DNA of 64,000 nucleotides, from positions 33,476 to 97,475 of the forward strand of contig VXNX01000003.1 of the NCBI GenBank assembly GCA_009840385.1, given 5' to 3'. The DNA comes from Candidatus Dadabacteria bacterium (GTDB lineage Bacteria > Desulfobacterota_D > UBA1144 > Nemesobacterales > Nemesobacteraceae). The position numbers and the translations under genes are program-made. Shown one piece after another: positions 32,773 through 44,580 of the stretch. The notes under the pieces are model-generated. The model saw only the letters and a list, made by a program, of their open reading frames with translations, was not told the origin of the DNA and did no database searches. Within the stretch, counting starts at the first letter, position 1. Each line of letters begins with the position of its first letter.

Positions 32773-33534
32773 TTAACCAAATTCCTCTCCAGCCGGTTCC
32801 GCCTCGGGTTTTTTCTTAGCGAATATTTTTGCGATAACTATTCCCAGTTCGTAGAAAATGAAAAGCGGAACGAGCATGAACATCATCGACACGGCGTCTG
32901 TAGTCGGGGTTATAAAAGCGGCCAGTATGGCGTTTATCAAAAGCGCGTATTTTCTCTGCTTGGCCAGAAACCCGGCCGTGACCAGACCCAGCCTTGAGAG
33001 GATAAAAACGATGAGGGGAAACTCGAATACCAGCCCGAAACCGATCATAAGTGCTGTCAAGAACGAAAGCGCTTCCTTTATGCTCGGAAACGCCTTTACG
33101 TACTCGGTAGTGTATTCGCCGAGCAGGAACCGCAGTCCCTGGGGGGCGGCGACGAAGTAGCAGAAAAGCGCTCCCAGGATAAAAAACAGGGTTCCAAAAG
33201 TTACGAGCGGGATAACGACCCTTTTTTCCTTCTTGTAAAGCGCCGGGGAAACAAAATGCCAGGCATTGTATAGAATGAACGGAACCGAAAGGAAAAAGGA
33301 GAAAAACAGCGATACCTTGAGGTAGGTCAGAAATCCTTCGGCCGGCCGGGTGAATATAAGGGAGCTTCCCTCGGGCAGGCTCCTTATTATTGGTCCCATG
33401 AGCAGGTCGAAGAGCTGTTTCGAGAAAAGATAGCAGGGGATGAAAAAGACAAGTATGGGAATTACTGAATATATGATTCTTTTCCTGAGCTCTTCTGCAT
33501 GCTCGAGAAAATTCATGCCGCTTTCTTCTTTCAT
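32773..33534 (-). CDS. tatC: Sec-independent protein translocase subunit TatC
   Basis: 253 aa with six predicted membrane helices. The conserved start NFLEHAEELRKRI (family HLxELRxR, with the Glu that helps read twin-arginine signals), FTRPAEGFLTYLKVSLFFSFFLSVPFILYNAWHFVSPALYKKEK with the P-loop region and the conserved F-P-E/F-x-P positions, and FGLVFEFPLIVFIL, are all present. It forms the receptor of the Tat export path for folded proteins. TatA/TatB are not in the window. Two ATGs (33534 and 33516) are possible starts; the first is kept. Confidence 0.95.
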   Translation of the reverse strand: MKEESGMNFLEHAEELRKRIIYSVIPILVFFIPCYLFSKQLFDLLMGPIIRSLPEGSSLIFTRPAEGFLTYLKVSLFFSFFLSVPFILYNAWHFVSPALYKKEKRVVIPLVTFGTLFFILGALFCYFVAAPQGLRFLLGEYTTEYVKAFPSIKEALSFLTALMIGFGLVFEFPLIVFILSRLGLVTAGFLAKQRKYALLINAILAAFITPTTDAVSMMFMLVPLFIFYELGIVIAKIFAKKKPEAEPAGEEFG

Positions 33535-33632
33535 TACGGCAGGTTAGGGTAACCCAAATCGGGATTTTTAACAATCCCTTCGGCGTCCGCCGGAGACTCT
33601 CTTTGCCCGCTTTCCGAACGCGGTCTGACTGA

Positions 33633-33660
33633 TTGACATTGTCTTTGGTTTAACTATTAT
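33633..33660 (+). promoter_or_regulatory. Sigma-70 promoter of serA-hisZ-purA
   Basis: TTGACA (33633-33638) and TATTAT (33655-33660) are separated by 16 bp. The expected start is about 30 nt upstream of the serA TTG, leaving room for the GGAGGA ribosome site at 33688-33693. Confidence 0.65.
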
Positions 33661-33698
33661 GTTACTGGTTTTTTATCCCGCCTTTCCGGAGGAATCTC

Positions 33699-35289
33699 TT
33701 GAAAATACTTATAACTGACGGACTTGCGAAGCAGGGTCTTGAACTTCTGATGGCCGCCGAGGGAGTGGAGGTTGACGAAAGAAAAGGCGTCTCTCCCGAA
33801 GAGCTCACTGATATCATAAAGGACTACGACGGCCTAGTGGTAAGAAGTGCCACCAAGGTCACCAGAGAAGTTATAGAGGCTTCGGGCGGGCGGCTTCGGA
33901 TAATAGGCCGCGCTGGCATAGGAATAGACAACATAGACCTTGACGCCGCGACCAGAAACGGGGTGGCCGTTATGAATACCCCGGAGTCAAATTCCATAAC
34001 CACGGCCGAGCACACAATCACTCTTCTGCTCTCCCTCGCGAGAAGGATTCCCCAGGCCCATTCCTCGATAAAGTCGGGCAAGTGGGAGAGAAACAAGTAC
34101 AAGGGGGTCGAGGTTTACGGGAAGACAATAGGCCTTGTGGGTCTTGGAAACATAGGAAAGCTGGTAGCCGAGCGGGCGATGGGTCTTAAGATGAAGGCGA
34201 TTGCCTACGACCCGTACCTGAGCCAGGAAGCCGCGAAAAAGCTAAGCATCGAGCTTGTCTCCCTAGATGAGCTTTTCCACCGCTCAGACGTGATAACGGT
34301 GCACACCCCTCTTACTGACGAGACGAGGGATCTTGTAAACTCCGAGTCTTTTGAAAAGATGAAGGAAGGGGTGATAGTGATTAACTGCGCCCGGGGAGGC
34401 ATAGTGAACGAGGCAGACATGGCGGAGGCGCTTCGTGAAGGCAAGGTGGGAGGAGCCGCGTTTGACGTGTACACCTCGGAACCTGTTGATCCCGACAACC
34501 CTGTTCTGTCAGTCGAGGAGAACATAGTGCTTACCCCGCATCTCGGTGCTTCAACGGAGGAGGCGCAGATAAAGGTCGGAACCACCATGGCGCAGCAACT
34601 GATAGATTTTGCCCAGAAAGGAGTCGTGAAAAACGCGGTCAACATGCCGTCGCTGACGACGGAGCAGCTTACCGTGATGAAGCCGTATCTGTCCATCTGC
34701 GAGAAGATAGGAAGTCTTCACGGCCAGCTCTGCGAGGGCGCTGTCCGCACTATAGAGGTCACTTACGAAGGCGAGGTGGCCGAGATGGACTCCGGGTACC
34801 TGACAGTTGCCGTGCTGAAAGGCTTTCTCTCGCACATAATGGACATCTCGGTGACCTACGTTAACGCTCCGTCTATAGCCGAGGAAAGGAAGATAAAAGT
34901 AGTTGAGTCGAAGTCTGCCGTTATGAGCCAGTACACAAACCTCATTACTGTAATGGTGACGACCCGTAAGGAGACCAGCGAAATCTCGGGAAGCGTGTTC
35001 GGCGGCAATCATGGAAGGATAGTCAAGGTAAACGGGGTCGAGATCGACGTCGTTCCCGAGGGATTCCTGCTCGTGAGCCACAACTACGACCGCCCGGGCT
35101 TCATAGGATCGATGTGTTCTGTTTTGGGAAAAAACAACGTCAATATCGGCCGTATGCACCTTGGAAGAAAATCCGTGGGCGGGGAAGCTATAGTGTTCAC
35201 GAACGTTGATACAAGGGTAAGCGAGGAAGTTATCCAGGAAATTTCCGCCATAGAGAATATTATTTCGGTAACCCAGGTCAGTTTTTCAG

Positions 35290-35297
<8 letters not shown>
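33699..35297 (+). CDS. serA: D-3-phosphoglycerate dehydrogenase
   Basis: 532 aa, long type with intervening and ACT domains. The NAD fold reads GKTIGLVGLGNIGKLVAERAMGLKMKAIAYDPY (GxGxxG). Catalytic segments are NAARGG-like VINCARGGIVNEADM and LTPHLGASTEEAQ (His with preceding Glu). The C-terminal ACT domain (HNYDRPGFIGSMCSVLGKNNVNIGRMHLGR) suggests serine feedback. It makes 3-phosphohydroxypyruvate, first step of serine synthesis, and serine feeds the glycine cleavage route also encoded here. TTG start with GGAGGA 5 nt upstream. Ends by overlapping hisZ by 8 nt. Confidence 0.96.
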
Positions 35298-37853
<2,556 letters not shown>

Positions 37854-38243
37854 TCAGTCCTCTTTGAGAACCTCGATTGTCTTTGCCGCAAGCTTGGGGT
37901 CAAATCTGTTTTCAGACGAGATGAAGTTGCTGTCGAAAAGGCCTGTCGCTTCGACTATGTCTCCTTCGGCGAAGGAGAGCTCCTTTTCCCAGACGACGGT
38001 TATGTAGTTCCCCTCGCTGTCGGCCAGCTTAAAGGTCGTTGATTCCGCCGGTTCCTCAGATGTCGAGATTTCCCACACTTTTCCCCTGACGCGCACTTCC
38101 TGCATCGTGTACACAGAAGGGTTAAGTATGAGAACAGCTACGGATTTGTCGGCCGATATCATGGAAGTCGCCGGGTTCTCCCATCTCCTGCACGAGGGAG
38201 CGAGCAGCATGACTGCGAGAAAAAAGACCGCGAGTATTTTCAT
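37854..38243 (-). CDS. Predicted OB-fold lipoprotein
   Basis: 129 aa. A lipoprotein signal (KILAVFFLAVMLLAPSC) precedes a small beta-rich domain: VRVRGKVWEISTSEEPAESTTFKLADSEGNYITVVWEKELSFAEGDIVEATGLF, the strand pattern of an OB-fold of the kind found in periplasmic nucleic-acid-binding-like or cytochrome-maturation proteins. Function is unknown. The ATG overlaps the phoH stop by 4 nt, so it is the second gene of a phoH operon; the pairing may be incidental. Confidence 0.6.
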   Translation of the reverse strand: MKILAVFFLAVMLLAPSCRRWENPATSMISADKSVAVLILNPSVYTMQEVRVRGKVWEISTSEEPAESTTFKLADSEGNYITVVWEKELSFAEGDIVEATGLFDSNFISSENRFDPKLAAKTIEVLKED

Positions 38244-39229
38244 TCGTTTTCTCCTGTTACGGGGGTACGGCTACCGAGATTATCCTTAATTTTTTCGTAC
38301 GCGTCTATTATTTTCATGACGAGAGGGTGTCTTATGACATCGGTTTTCGAGAAGTGAACGAAATCTATTCCCTTTATTCCGGATAGGATGTTCATGGCCT
38401 CGATAAGTCCTGAGTTCTGTTCCCTGGCCAAGTCTATCTGGGTGATATCTCCCGTTATGACCGCTTTTGAGCCGAACCCGAGTCGGGTGAGAAACATCTT
38501 CATCTGTATCGCTGTAGTGTTCTGCGCCTCATCGAGAATTATGAATGCATCGTTGAGTGTTCTTCCTCTCATGTAGGCTATCGGAACGATTTCGATCATA
38601 TTCTTCTCAATTAGCCTGTTGGCTTTCTCGAATTCCATCATATCGTAGAGGGCGTCGAAAAGGGGTCGCAGGTAGGGATTCACCTTTTCCTGAAGATCGC
38701 CGGGGAGGAATCCCAGTTTTTCTCCCGCCTCCACAGCGGGGCGCGCGAGCACTATCCTGTTTACCTTCTTGTTCGTAAACGCTGAAACGGCCATCGCCAT
38801 CGCCAGGTAGGTTTTTCCCGTCCCCGCGGGTCCTATGCCGAACACCATGTCGTTTCTTCTTATGGCGTCGATGTAGAGTTTCTGGTTTATGGTCTTGGGA
38901 CTTATTATTTTTTTCCGGACGGATATGCAGACCGTGTCGAGGAATATTTCCTCAAGGGATGCGTCTTTCTGGTTAAGGAGTCTCTTCGCTATTTTTATGT
39001 CGGAAGGCTGAAGGACATAGCCCTTTTCTATCAGCGAATACATCTGCCCCATGAGCATGCCCGCTTCCGCGGTTCTCTCCTCGTCCCCCTTGAGAGTGAT
39101 TTTGTTGCCCCGGGTGTGGATGCTTATGTCGAATTCGTTTTCTATTTCCTTGAGATTTGAATTAAGTTCCCCGTAGAGAACCTTTACGGCTTCTATATTC
39201 TCAAGTTCAAGCTCTCTGATTCCATCCAT
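38240..39229 (-). CDS. phoH: PhoH-like ATPase
   Basis: About 329 aa from ATG 39229 (a TTG two codons upstream is equally possible). The N-terminal part carries a KH-like strand-helix region (about 10-80), followed by the P-loop ATPase: MVFGIGPAGTGKTYLAMAMAV (Walker A), NRIVLARPAVEAGEKLGFLPGDLQEKVNPYLRPLFDAL, FIILDEAQNTTAIQMKMFLTRLGFGSKAVITGDITQIDL. This is the PhoH/YbeZ form, which in E. coli works with the ribosome-maturation nuclease YbeY; ybeY is not next door here, where an OB-fold lipoprotein follows instead. No clear ribosome site. Confidence 0.93.
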   Translation of the reverse strand: MDGIRELELENIEAVKVLYGELNSNLKEIENEFDISIHTRGNKITLKGDEERTAEAGMLMGQMYSLIEKGYVLQPSDIKIAKRLLNQKDASLEEIFLDTVCISVRKKIISPKTINQKLYIDAIRRNDMVFGIGPAGTGKTYLAMAMAVSAFTNKKVNRIVLARPAVEAGEKLGFLPGDLQEKVNPYLRPLFDALYDMMEFEKANRLIEKNMIEIVPIAYMRGRTLNDAFIILDEAQNTTAIQMKMFLTRLGFGSKAVITGDITQIDLAREQNSGLIEAMNILSGIKGIDFVHFSKTDVIRHPLVMKIIDAYEKIKDNLGSRTPVTGENE

Positions 39230-39412
39230 AGGCAATTAAGTTACCGCGTACAGGAAAGATTATGCTTCGCGTCTAGAATTTTAGATTTTTTGCTCCAACC
39301 CGAAAACGATTCTGCACAACTTGGCATCTCACCTTTGCTTATTTTCCCTTTTTTTAGGCTTTTTCTCAACAGTTTTCAGATCGCATTCCAATTAACCGCG
39401 GATCCCGTTTTT

Positions 39413-40225
39413 TCAGGGTATGCCAAGCGGGTCCGGGTAAATCATTCTGTAGCCGAGCGTTTCTTTAAGCTTTTCGTTTGAGACTATCTTGTACTCCGGG
39501 GAGCTTTCCGTCTTGAAAAGCGGTAGCGGGATTCCATATTTCCGGGCTTCGCGCGAGTAATACTCCCTTCTCGTCGGATGCTTATCGCAGGTGGCGTTGA
39601 GCACGGTGTTTCTTACATCAAGATCTATTACGCTCCGAACGATTCCTATGCAGTCGTCGCGGTGTATGAGGTTAAGAGGGCAATCGGGGTTTAGCACGAG
39701 TTTTTTTCTTCTGATCGATTTTATGGGAGCCCTGTCGTAACCTATTAGTCCAGAGAAGCGTATCACGGTCGTATCGATTCCCGGCTGTTCCATGAGAAGC
39801 CTCTCCACGCGCAGAAGGGCCTTTCCCGACGGTTTATCGGGGTGAAGCGAGTCTTCTTCCCTTACGACCCCGTTTGTGTTCGGATAAACGGATGTCGAGC
39901 TGGCGAAGATAACCATCTTCCCTCGGGGGTTCGGTATGGCCCCGATGAGGTTTCTGATCTGTTTTTCATGGTAGGTCTCTATATCGTCCCTTCGTTCCGG
40001 GGGGAAATTGATGAAAAGAATGTCCGAGGAGAAAAATTCATCCGCACCCTCGCCCCTCACCTCGGGGGCGATATCTATCAGGTAGGGCTCTATTCCTTTT
40101 TCCGAAAGAGCGGGGAGCTTCTCAGGGTCCCTTACAGACCCTCTCACCGAAAAACCCGCACCCTTTAGATGTAGAGCAAGCGGTTCCCCAAGCCAGCCGC
40201 AGCCCAGAATGCTCACGGTCCTCAC
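39413..40225 (-). CDS. SDR-family NAD(P)-dependent epimerase-like protein
   Basis: 270 aa, extended short-chain dehydrogenase of YeeZ type. The start MRTVSILGCGWLGEPLALHL gives a GxGxxG-like Rossmann motif (GCGWLG); the mid-region FASSTSVYPNTNGVVREED is typical, but the YxxxK catalytic pair is not clear, as Tyr appears in the SVYP part. PDCPLNLIHRDDCIGIVRSVI resembles the late NAD-epimerase segment. Substrate unknown. The GTG start overlaps the DUF1289 stop as GTGA, so it is in the purC operon. Confidence 0.75.
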   Translation of the reverse strand: MRTVSILGCGWLGEPLALHLKGAGFSVRGSVRDPEKLPALSEKGIEPYLIDIAPEVRGEGADEFFSSDILFINFPPERRDDIETYHEKQIRNLIGAIPNPRGKMVIFASSTSVYPNTNGVVREEDSLHPDKPSGKALLRVERLLMEQPGIDTTVIRFSGLIGYDRAPIKSIRRKKLVLNPDCPLNLIHRDDCIGIVRSVIDLDVRNTVLNATCDKHPTRREYYSREARKYGIPLPLFKTESSPEYKIVSNEKLKETLGYRMIYPDPLGIP

Positions 40226-40398
40226 TGGTCCTGCTCCGCTTCCCGCCGCGTTATTTCACGCGTGACTTCCGCCCGCTGCTCGTCTGAGTACTCCTCCCAG
40301 TTCGCTATCTCGTCGCTCGTGCGGAGGCATCCGACGCAAAGCCCCGTGTCCTCGTCCATTATGCATATGCCGTTGCAGGGAGAATTCGTTTTTCCCAA
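40222..40398 (-). CDS. DUF1289 small cysteine-rich protein
   Basis: 58 aa. PCNGICIMDEDTGLCVGCLRTSDEIANWEEYSDEQRAEV has the four cysteines (CxxxC...CxxC) and the tryptophan of the DUF1289 family, a small Fe-S or zinc protein of unknown role. TTG start at 40398, preceded 8 nt upstream by GGAGG that is also the end of purC (whose TAG stop is 40405-40403). It ends in GTGA shared with the SDR gene. Fully in line with the flanking genes, so I regard it as real. Confidence 0.8.
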   Translation of the reverse strand: MGKTNSPCNGICIMDEDTGLCVGCLRTSDEIANWEEYSDEQRAEVTREITRREAEQDQ

Positions 40399-40402
40399 AA
40401 CC

Positions 40403-41293
40403 CTATCCTCCGCAGAAAAGCCTGAGCATCTCGAGGTACTTTTCGCTTGTCTTTCTGACTATGTCGGGGGGAAGCTCAGGTGCCGGAGGATTTCTGTTCC
40501 AGCCCGTCTGCTTGAGGTAGTCCCTTACGAACTGCTTGTCAAAGCTTGTCTGCGGTCCGCCCGGAGCGTAGTCTGCCCGGGGCCAGAATCTTGATGAATC
40601 CGGCGTCAGGGCCTCGTCTATCAGAATGAGTTCTCCTGTGTCTCTGTCTATACCGAACTCAAATTTCGTATCGGCTATTATTATGCCTCGTTCTTCGGCT
40701 ATACCGGCGGCTGCCGTGTAGATCTCGATGCTTGCGTCCCTTACCCTGCTCGCGAGCTCCCCGCCGATCATCTCGCGCACTTCCGCGAAAGTTATGTTCT
40801 CGTCATGGGTTCCCTGCTCGGCCTTGGTTGACGGCGTGAAAACGGGTTCCGGAAGCTTCTGCGACTCAAGGAGCCCTTCTCCAAGGGGTATGCCGCAGAC
40901 GGAACCGGTTTTTTTGTACTCTTCCCACCCCGAACCGCTTATATAGCCTCTCACTACGCACTCCACGGGAAGCGGGTCGGTTTTCTTGACGAGCATCGAG
41001 CGGTCTGAGAGCGCCTCGGCATGGTCCCCGAAGGGGTCGGGGAAATCCTCGGGGTCCGTTGAGATCATGTGGTTCGGGATTATATGCTCTGTTTTCCGGA
41101 ACCAGAATTCTGAGATGCGGTTTAGCACCTCGCCTTTTGCCGGTATCCCGTTTGGGAGTATCACGTCAAAGGCTGAGATGCGGTCGGTGGCTACCATCAG
41201 GATGCGCTCGCCCAGGTCGTAGATGTCTCTTACCTTGCCTCTGGTGGGTTCTGCGAATCCGATGAAATCCGTGCTGAGTATCGTTTGGTGAAT
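40403..41293 (-). CDS. purC: SAICAR synthetase, start codon unusual (ATT or frameshift)
   Basis: 296 aa if started at ATT 41293. SAICAR synthetase makes SAICAR from CAIR and aspartate in purine synthesis. The N-terminal [30 protein letters not shown] (ATP loop), then [18 protein letters not shown] and [33 protein letters not shown], are all diagnostic. A first ATG (41197) would delete the essential GKVRD loop, so the real start must be upstream. From the in-frame TAG to that point no ATG, GTG or TTG exists; ATT 41293, ATA or ACG are the only options. Alternatively GTG 41310 lies in another frame and would join with one extra A in the CCAAACG stretch. Start is unresolved. Confidence 0.93.
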   Translation of the reverse strand: MHQTILSTDFIGFAEPTRGKVRDIYDLGERILMVATDRISAFDVILPNGIPAKGEVLNRISEFWFRKTEHIIPNHMISTDPEDFPDPFGDHAEALSDRSMLVKKTDPLPVECVVRGYISGSGWEEYKKTGSVCGIPLGEGLLESQKLPEPVFTPSTKAEQGTHDENITFAEVREMIGGELASRVRDASIEIYTAAAGIAEERGIIIADTKFEFGIDRDTGELILIDEALTPDSSRFWPRADYAPGGPQTSFDKQFVRDYLKQTGWNRNPPAPELPPDIVRKTSEKYLEMLRLFCGG

Positions 41294-41388
41294 AGTTCTG
41301 CCACTTGATTCCCGATTTTTGCGGGACGCTTTGACTGAATGGTGAAACTACCCGAAACCGCGGCCATTCTCAAGCGTCCCCGCAGTTG

Positions 41389-41418
41389 TTGACAATGTGC
41401 GATAATTAAAGACAATAT
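41389..41418 (+). promoter_or_regulatory. Promoter of tRNA-Val-thrS transcript
   Basis: TTGACA at 41389-41394, followed 16 bp later by GACAAT (41411-41416) or 18 bp later by CAATAT. The expected start near 41424 is just upstream of the tRNA at 41428. Confidence 0.6.
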
Positions 41419-41427
41419 CAGGTTTTT

Positions 41428-41502
41428 GAGCACGTAGCTCAGTGGCAGAGCACTTGCTTGACGTGCAAGGGGTCGCAGGTTCAAATCCTGCCGTGCTCAC
41501 CA
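41428..41502 (+). tRNA. tRNA-Val (anticodon GAC), CCA encoded
   Basis: GAGCACG (41428-41434) pairs with CGTGCTC (41492-41498), then A and encoded CCA. D arm GCTC...GAGC, anticodon stem CTTGC/GCAAG with loop TTGACGT (anticodon GAC) and T arm with GCAGG TTCAAAT CCTGC. It ends 22 nt before the thrS TTG. Confidence 0.95.
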
Positions 41503-41524
41503 TGTGTTTCAGAGGACGAATCAG

Positions 41525-43450
41525 TTGGGTATAGAGGTAAATATCGACGGGAAGCAAGGCAGGTTTTCTTCGGGAATCACCGTGGGGGACGTGCTGGCGG
41601 AACTTGGGGAAGACAAGCGTACAGTAGGGGCCGTCGTAGACGGCCAGGTAGTTGATTTCTGGCACCGCCTCGGGAGCGACTGCGACCTTCTGCCCGTAAA
41701 AAGCAATACCGAAGCCTCTTTGGGGCTTCTGCGGCACACCGCGGCCCACGTTCTCGCTGAAGCCGTCCAGTCTCTTTTCCCCCAGGCGAGGGTCACCATA
41801 GGTCCCGTGATAGAAAACGGGTTTTACTACGATTTTGATTTCGAGAGGGGCTTCACTCCCGAGGATCTTGAGAACATCGAAGCGAAGATGCTTGAGATAA
41901 TAAAGAAGAACCGGCCTCTTACGAGAAAATCGGTCACGAGGGAGGAGGCCATAGCTACCTTCTCCGGGATAAACGAGAACTACAAGGTTGAGATAATAAA
42001 CGACCTTCCCGAAGGGGAGGAGATAACCATATATGACCAGACAGACTGGTATGACCTCTGCAGGGGGCCTCACCTTCCCTCAACGGGTCTCATAAAGGCC
42101 TTTAAGCTCACGAGTTCCGCAGGGGCTTACTGGAGGGGCAACGAGAACAACCCCATGCTCCAGAGAATTTACGGAACGGCGTTCTGGGACAAAAAGGAGC
42201 TGCGCAAACATCTGCAGAGCCTGGAAGAGGCAAAAAAAAGGGACCACAGAAAGCTTGGGAGGGAACTCGATCTTTTCAGCGTGAACGAAGAAATAGGACC
42301 CGGTCTCATCCTCTGGCATCCTAGGGGGGCGAAGGTAAGAAACGTAATAGAGGATTTCTGGAAGAGGGAGCATATCTCCCGGGGCTACGAAGTGCTCTAC
42401 ACGCCGCATATGGCCAAACTTGATCTCTGGCGCACGAGCGGTCACGTGGATTTTTACTCGCAGAACATGTTCTCGTGCATGGAGGTTGAGAATTCCGATT
42501 ATCAGGTAAAGCCCATGAACTGTCCCTTCCACATACTGATATACAAGACAAAGACGAGAAGCTACAGGGATCTGCCGATCAGGTGGGCCGAGATAGGAAC
42601 CGTGTACAGGTACGAGCGTTCAGGGGTTCTCCACGGTCTTTTGAGAGTAAGGGGCTTTTCCCAGGACGACGCCCACATATTCTGCCGACCCGACCAGATA
42701 CGCGAAGAGGTCTCCGGGGTGCTTCGCCTCACCTTGGATTTCCTGAAGACTTTTGGGTTTGATAATTACGAGATCTTTCTCTCTACGCGCCCGGCCAAGT
42801 TTGTTGGAAGCGAGGAGAACTGGGAGAGGTCTATAGAGGCCATCGAGGAGGCCCTGTCGGATGTTGGGCTTCCGTACGGAGTTGACACCGGCGGCGGGGC
42901 TTTTTACGGTCCCAAGATAGATCTTAAGATAAAGGACGTGATAGGCAGGGCTTGGCAATGCTCAACTATTCAAGTAGATTTCAACCTGCCCGAGCGGTTT
43001 GACATGGAATTTGTGGGTGAGGATAACGCGAGACATACCCCGATAATGATCCACAGGGCCATATTCGGTTCTATCGAGCGGTTCTTTGGAATTCTCATAG
43101 AACATTACGGGGGAGCGTTTCCGCTCTGGCTCAGCCCCGAACAGGTAAGGGTGGCATCCGTGGGACAGAGCCAGGCCGAGTACTGCGAGGAAGTCTGCTC
43201 CGAGCTTCGGAGCCGGGGAATCAGGGTCGGCAGCGATTTGCGAAACGAGAAGCTAGGATATAAGGTTAGGGAGGCTCAGGTGATGAAAATTCCCTACCTG
43301 CTGGTTGTGGGAGACAAGGAGGTTGAGACGGGAACGGTTGCTCCCAGGAAGTACGGCGGAGATGCCATGGCGGCGTTGCCGGTAAAGGATTTTATCGAAA
43401 TCGTCGTGGGGGAGAACGATCCCTACAGTTGGATGGAGGTAACGGTATAG
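41525..43450 (+). CDS. thrS: Threonyl-tRNA synthetase
   Basis: About 641 aa from TTG 41525. The TTG is preferred to GTG 41504 because AGAGGA lies 8 nt upstream and the longer reading starts 2 nt after the tRNA. TGS domain first (GIEVNIDGKQGRFSSGITVGDVL), then the editing domain (HTAAHVLAEAVQ with HxxxH), and the class II core: RYERSGVLHGLLRVRGFSQDDAHIFC, the zinc site and PLWLSPEQVRV leading into the anticodon domain. It charges tRNA-Thr. Probably transcribed with tRNA-Val, which is directly upstream. The stop overlaps the infC start region. Confidence 0.97.
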   Translation: MGIEVNIDGKQGRFSSGITVGDVLAELGEDKRTVGAVVDGQVVDFWHRLGSDCDLLPVKSNTEASLGLLRHTAAHVLAEAVQSLFPQARVTIGPVIENGFYYDFDFERGFTPEDLENIEAKMLEIIKKNRPLTRKSVTREEAIATFSGINENYKVEIINDLPEGEEITIYDQTDWYDLCRGPHLPSTGLIKAFKLTSSAGAYWRGNENNPMLQRIYGTAFWDKKELRKHLQSLEEAKKRDHRKLGRELDLFSVNEEIGPGLILWHPRGAKVRNVIEDFWKREHISRGYEVLYTPHMAKLDLWRTSGHVDFYSQNMFSCMEVENSDYQVKPMNCPFHILIYKTKTRSYRDLPIRWAEIGTVYRYERSGVLHGLLRVRGFSQDDAHIFCRPDQIREEVSGVLRLTLDFLKTFGFDNYEIFLSTRPAKFVGSEENWERSIEAIEEALSDVGLPYGVDTGGGAFYGPKIDLKIKDVIGRAWQCSTIQVDFNLPERFDMEFVGEDNARHTPIMIHRAIFGSIERFFGILIEHYGGAFPLWLSPEQVRVASVGQSQAEYCEEVCSELRSRGIRVGSDLRNEKLGYKVREAQVMKIPYLLVVGDKEVETGTVAPRKYGGDAMAALPVKDFIEIVVGENDPYSWMEVTV

Positions 43451-44007
43451 CTAGAAGGAGAAATAATTTCAGGGCCCGCGTTCCGGAGACCCGGATTAAC
43501 AGGAGAATCACCGCGAAAGAGGTGAGGCTCATAGATATTGAAGGTGAGCAGCTCGGGATCGTAGGCATTGACGAGGCTTTGCGGATCTCGGAGGAAAAGG
43601 AAGTAGACTTGGTTGAGATTGCGTCAAACGCTACTCCGCCCGTATGCAAGTTGATGGATTACGGGAAGTTCAAGTACGAACTCAAAAAACAGCGAAGCGC
43701 GAAAAAACAGAAAGATCAGACGATAAAGGAGATCAAGTTTCGTCCCAACATAGGGGACCACGACCTTGAAGTCAAGGTAAACCGAATGAAGGGTTTTCTT
43801 GAAGCGGGTCACAAAACCAGGGTAAGGATATTTTTCAGGGGCAGGGAAATAGTTCACTCGGACCTCGGCCGCAAGCTCGCCGAGGATGTCTGCGAAAAAC
43901 TGTCCGATGTCGCCTCGGTGGACATGGAGCCCAAGATAGAGGGCAAGAACCTGATAATGGTGCTTGTACCGGCAAAAAAAACAGTGAGGAATTCACAAGA
44001 TGCCTAA
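43447..44007 (+). CDS. infC: Translation initiation factor IF-3, apparent ATA start
   Basis: 186 aa from ATA 43447, giving MARRRNNFRARVPETRINRRITAKEVRLIDIEGEQLGIV, an ordinary IF-3 start. The N-domain, the linker (KKQRSAKKQKD) and the C-domain (IKEIKFRPNIGDHDLEVKVNRMKGFLEAGHKTRVRIFFRGRE) are complete. A perfect GGAGG at 43435-43439 is 7 nt from ATA; the only conventional in-frame start is TTG 43429, which has no ribosome site. ATA overlaps the thrS TAG as ATAG. E. coli infC starts with the rare AUU, which IF-3 itself reads poorly, giving autoregulation; ATA here would do the same. It overlaps rpmI by 8 nt. Confidence 0.92.
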   Translation: MARRRNNFRARVPETRINRRITAKEVRLIDIEGEQLGIVGIDEALRISEEKEVDLVEIASNATPPVCKLMDYGKFKYELKKQRSAKKQKDQTIKEIKFRPNIGDHDLEVKVNRMKGFLEAGHKTRVRIFFRGREIVHSDLGRKLAEDVCEKLSDVASVDMEPKIEGKNLIMVLVPAKKTVRNSQDA

Positions 44008-44197
44008 GATGAAGACGAACCGCAGCGCGGCCAAGAGGTTTTCCGTTACCGGAAGCGGAAAAATAAGAAGGAACAAGGGTGGAAAAAGCCATATAAACGT
44101 GAAGAAGAGTTCAAAAAGGATGCGGAGACTGCTGGAGACGGATTTCATCGAAGGTTCCGCGGCCAAGAAGATCAAAACCTACGTTCCTTACCTGTGA
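44000..44197 (+). CDS. rpmI: 50S ribosomal protein L35
   Basis: 65 aa, very basic. PKMKTNRSAAKRFSVTGSGKIRRNKGGKSHI is the L35 N-terminus and the tail with HSSKRMRRL-like residues fits. ATG 44000 starts 8 nt inside infC. Third gene of the classic thrS-infC-rpmI-rplT operon. Confidence 0.97.
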   Translation: MPKMKTNRSAAKRFSVTGSGKIRRNKGGKSHINVKKSSKRMRRLLETDFIEGSAAKKIKTYVPYL

Positions 44198-44220
44198 ACT
44201 GATACAAACGGAGAATACCG

Positions 44221-44574
44221 ATGCGCATAAAAAGAGGAGTCACTTCCAGAAGACGTAAAAAAAGAGTTCTTAAGCTTGCAAAAGGGTACTGGGGGAGAAG
44301 AAAAAACAATTTCAGACGGGCGAAGGAAACCATACTCAGGGCACTTGCCTATTCCTACAGGGACCGCCGCCGCAGAAAAAGAGACTTCAGGGCGCTTTGG
44401 ATTATGAGAATAAACGCTGGGGTAAGGCCTTTTGGACTTTCCTACAGCAGGTTCATAAACGCGCTTAAGCAGTCCGGAGTCGAACTTGACCGAAAAAGTC
44501 TCTCAGAGCTCGCCATAAGAAACCCCGAGAGTTTCAAGGCCGTGGTGGAGTTCGCGACCTCGAAGAAGGGATGA
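44221..44574 (+). CDS. rplT: 50S ribosomal protein L20
   Basis: 117 aa. [82 protein letters not shown] is a full L20, which binds 23S rRNA early in assembly. L20 represses this operon in E. coli; the same feedback is plausible here but no operator structure was checked. Last gene, followed by a terminator. Confidence 0.97.
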   Translation: MRIKRGVTSRRRKKRVLKLAKGYWGRRKNNFRRAKETILRALAYSYRDRRRRKRDFRALWIMRINAGVRPFGLSYSRFINALKQSGVELDRKSLSELAIRNPESFKAVVEFATSKKG

Positions 44575-44580
44575 TCTTCC

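Noticed and set aside
32816-33574. 252-codon frame overlapping tatC on the same strand
   Set aside because: The other frame encodes a clear TatC; this one shows Arg/His-rich low-quality sequence.
41504-41524. GTG start of thrS directly after tRNA-Val
   Set aside because: It would begin 2 nt after the tRNA; TTG 41525 has AGAGGA 8 nt upstream and fits the normal N-terminus.
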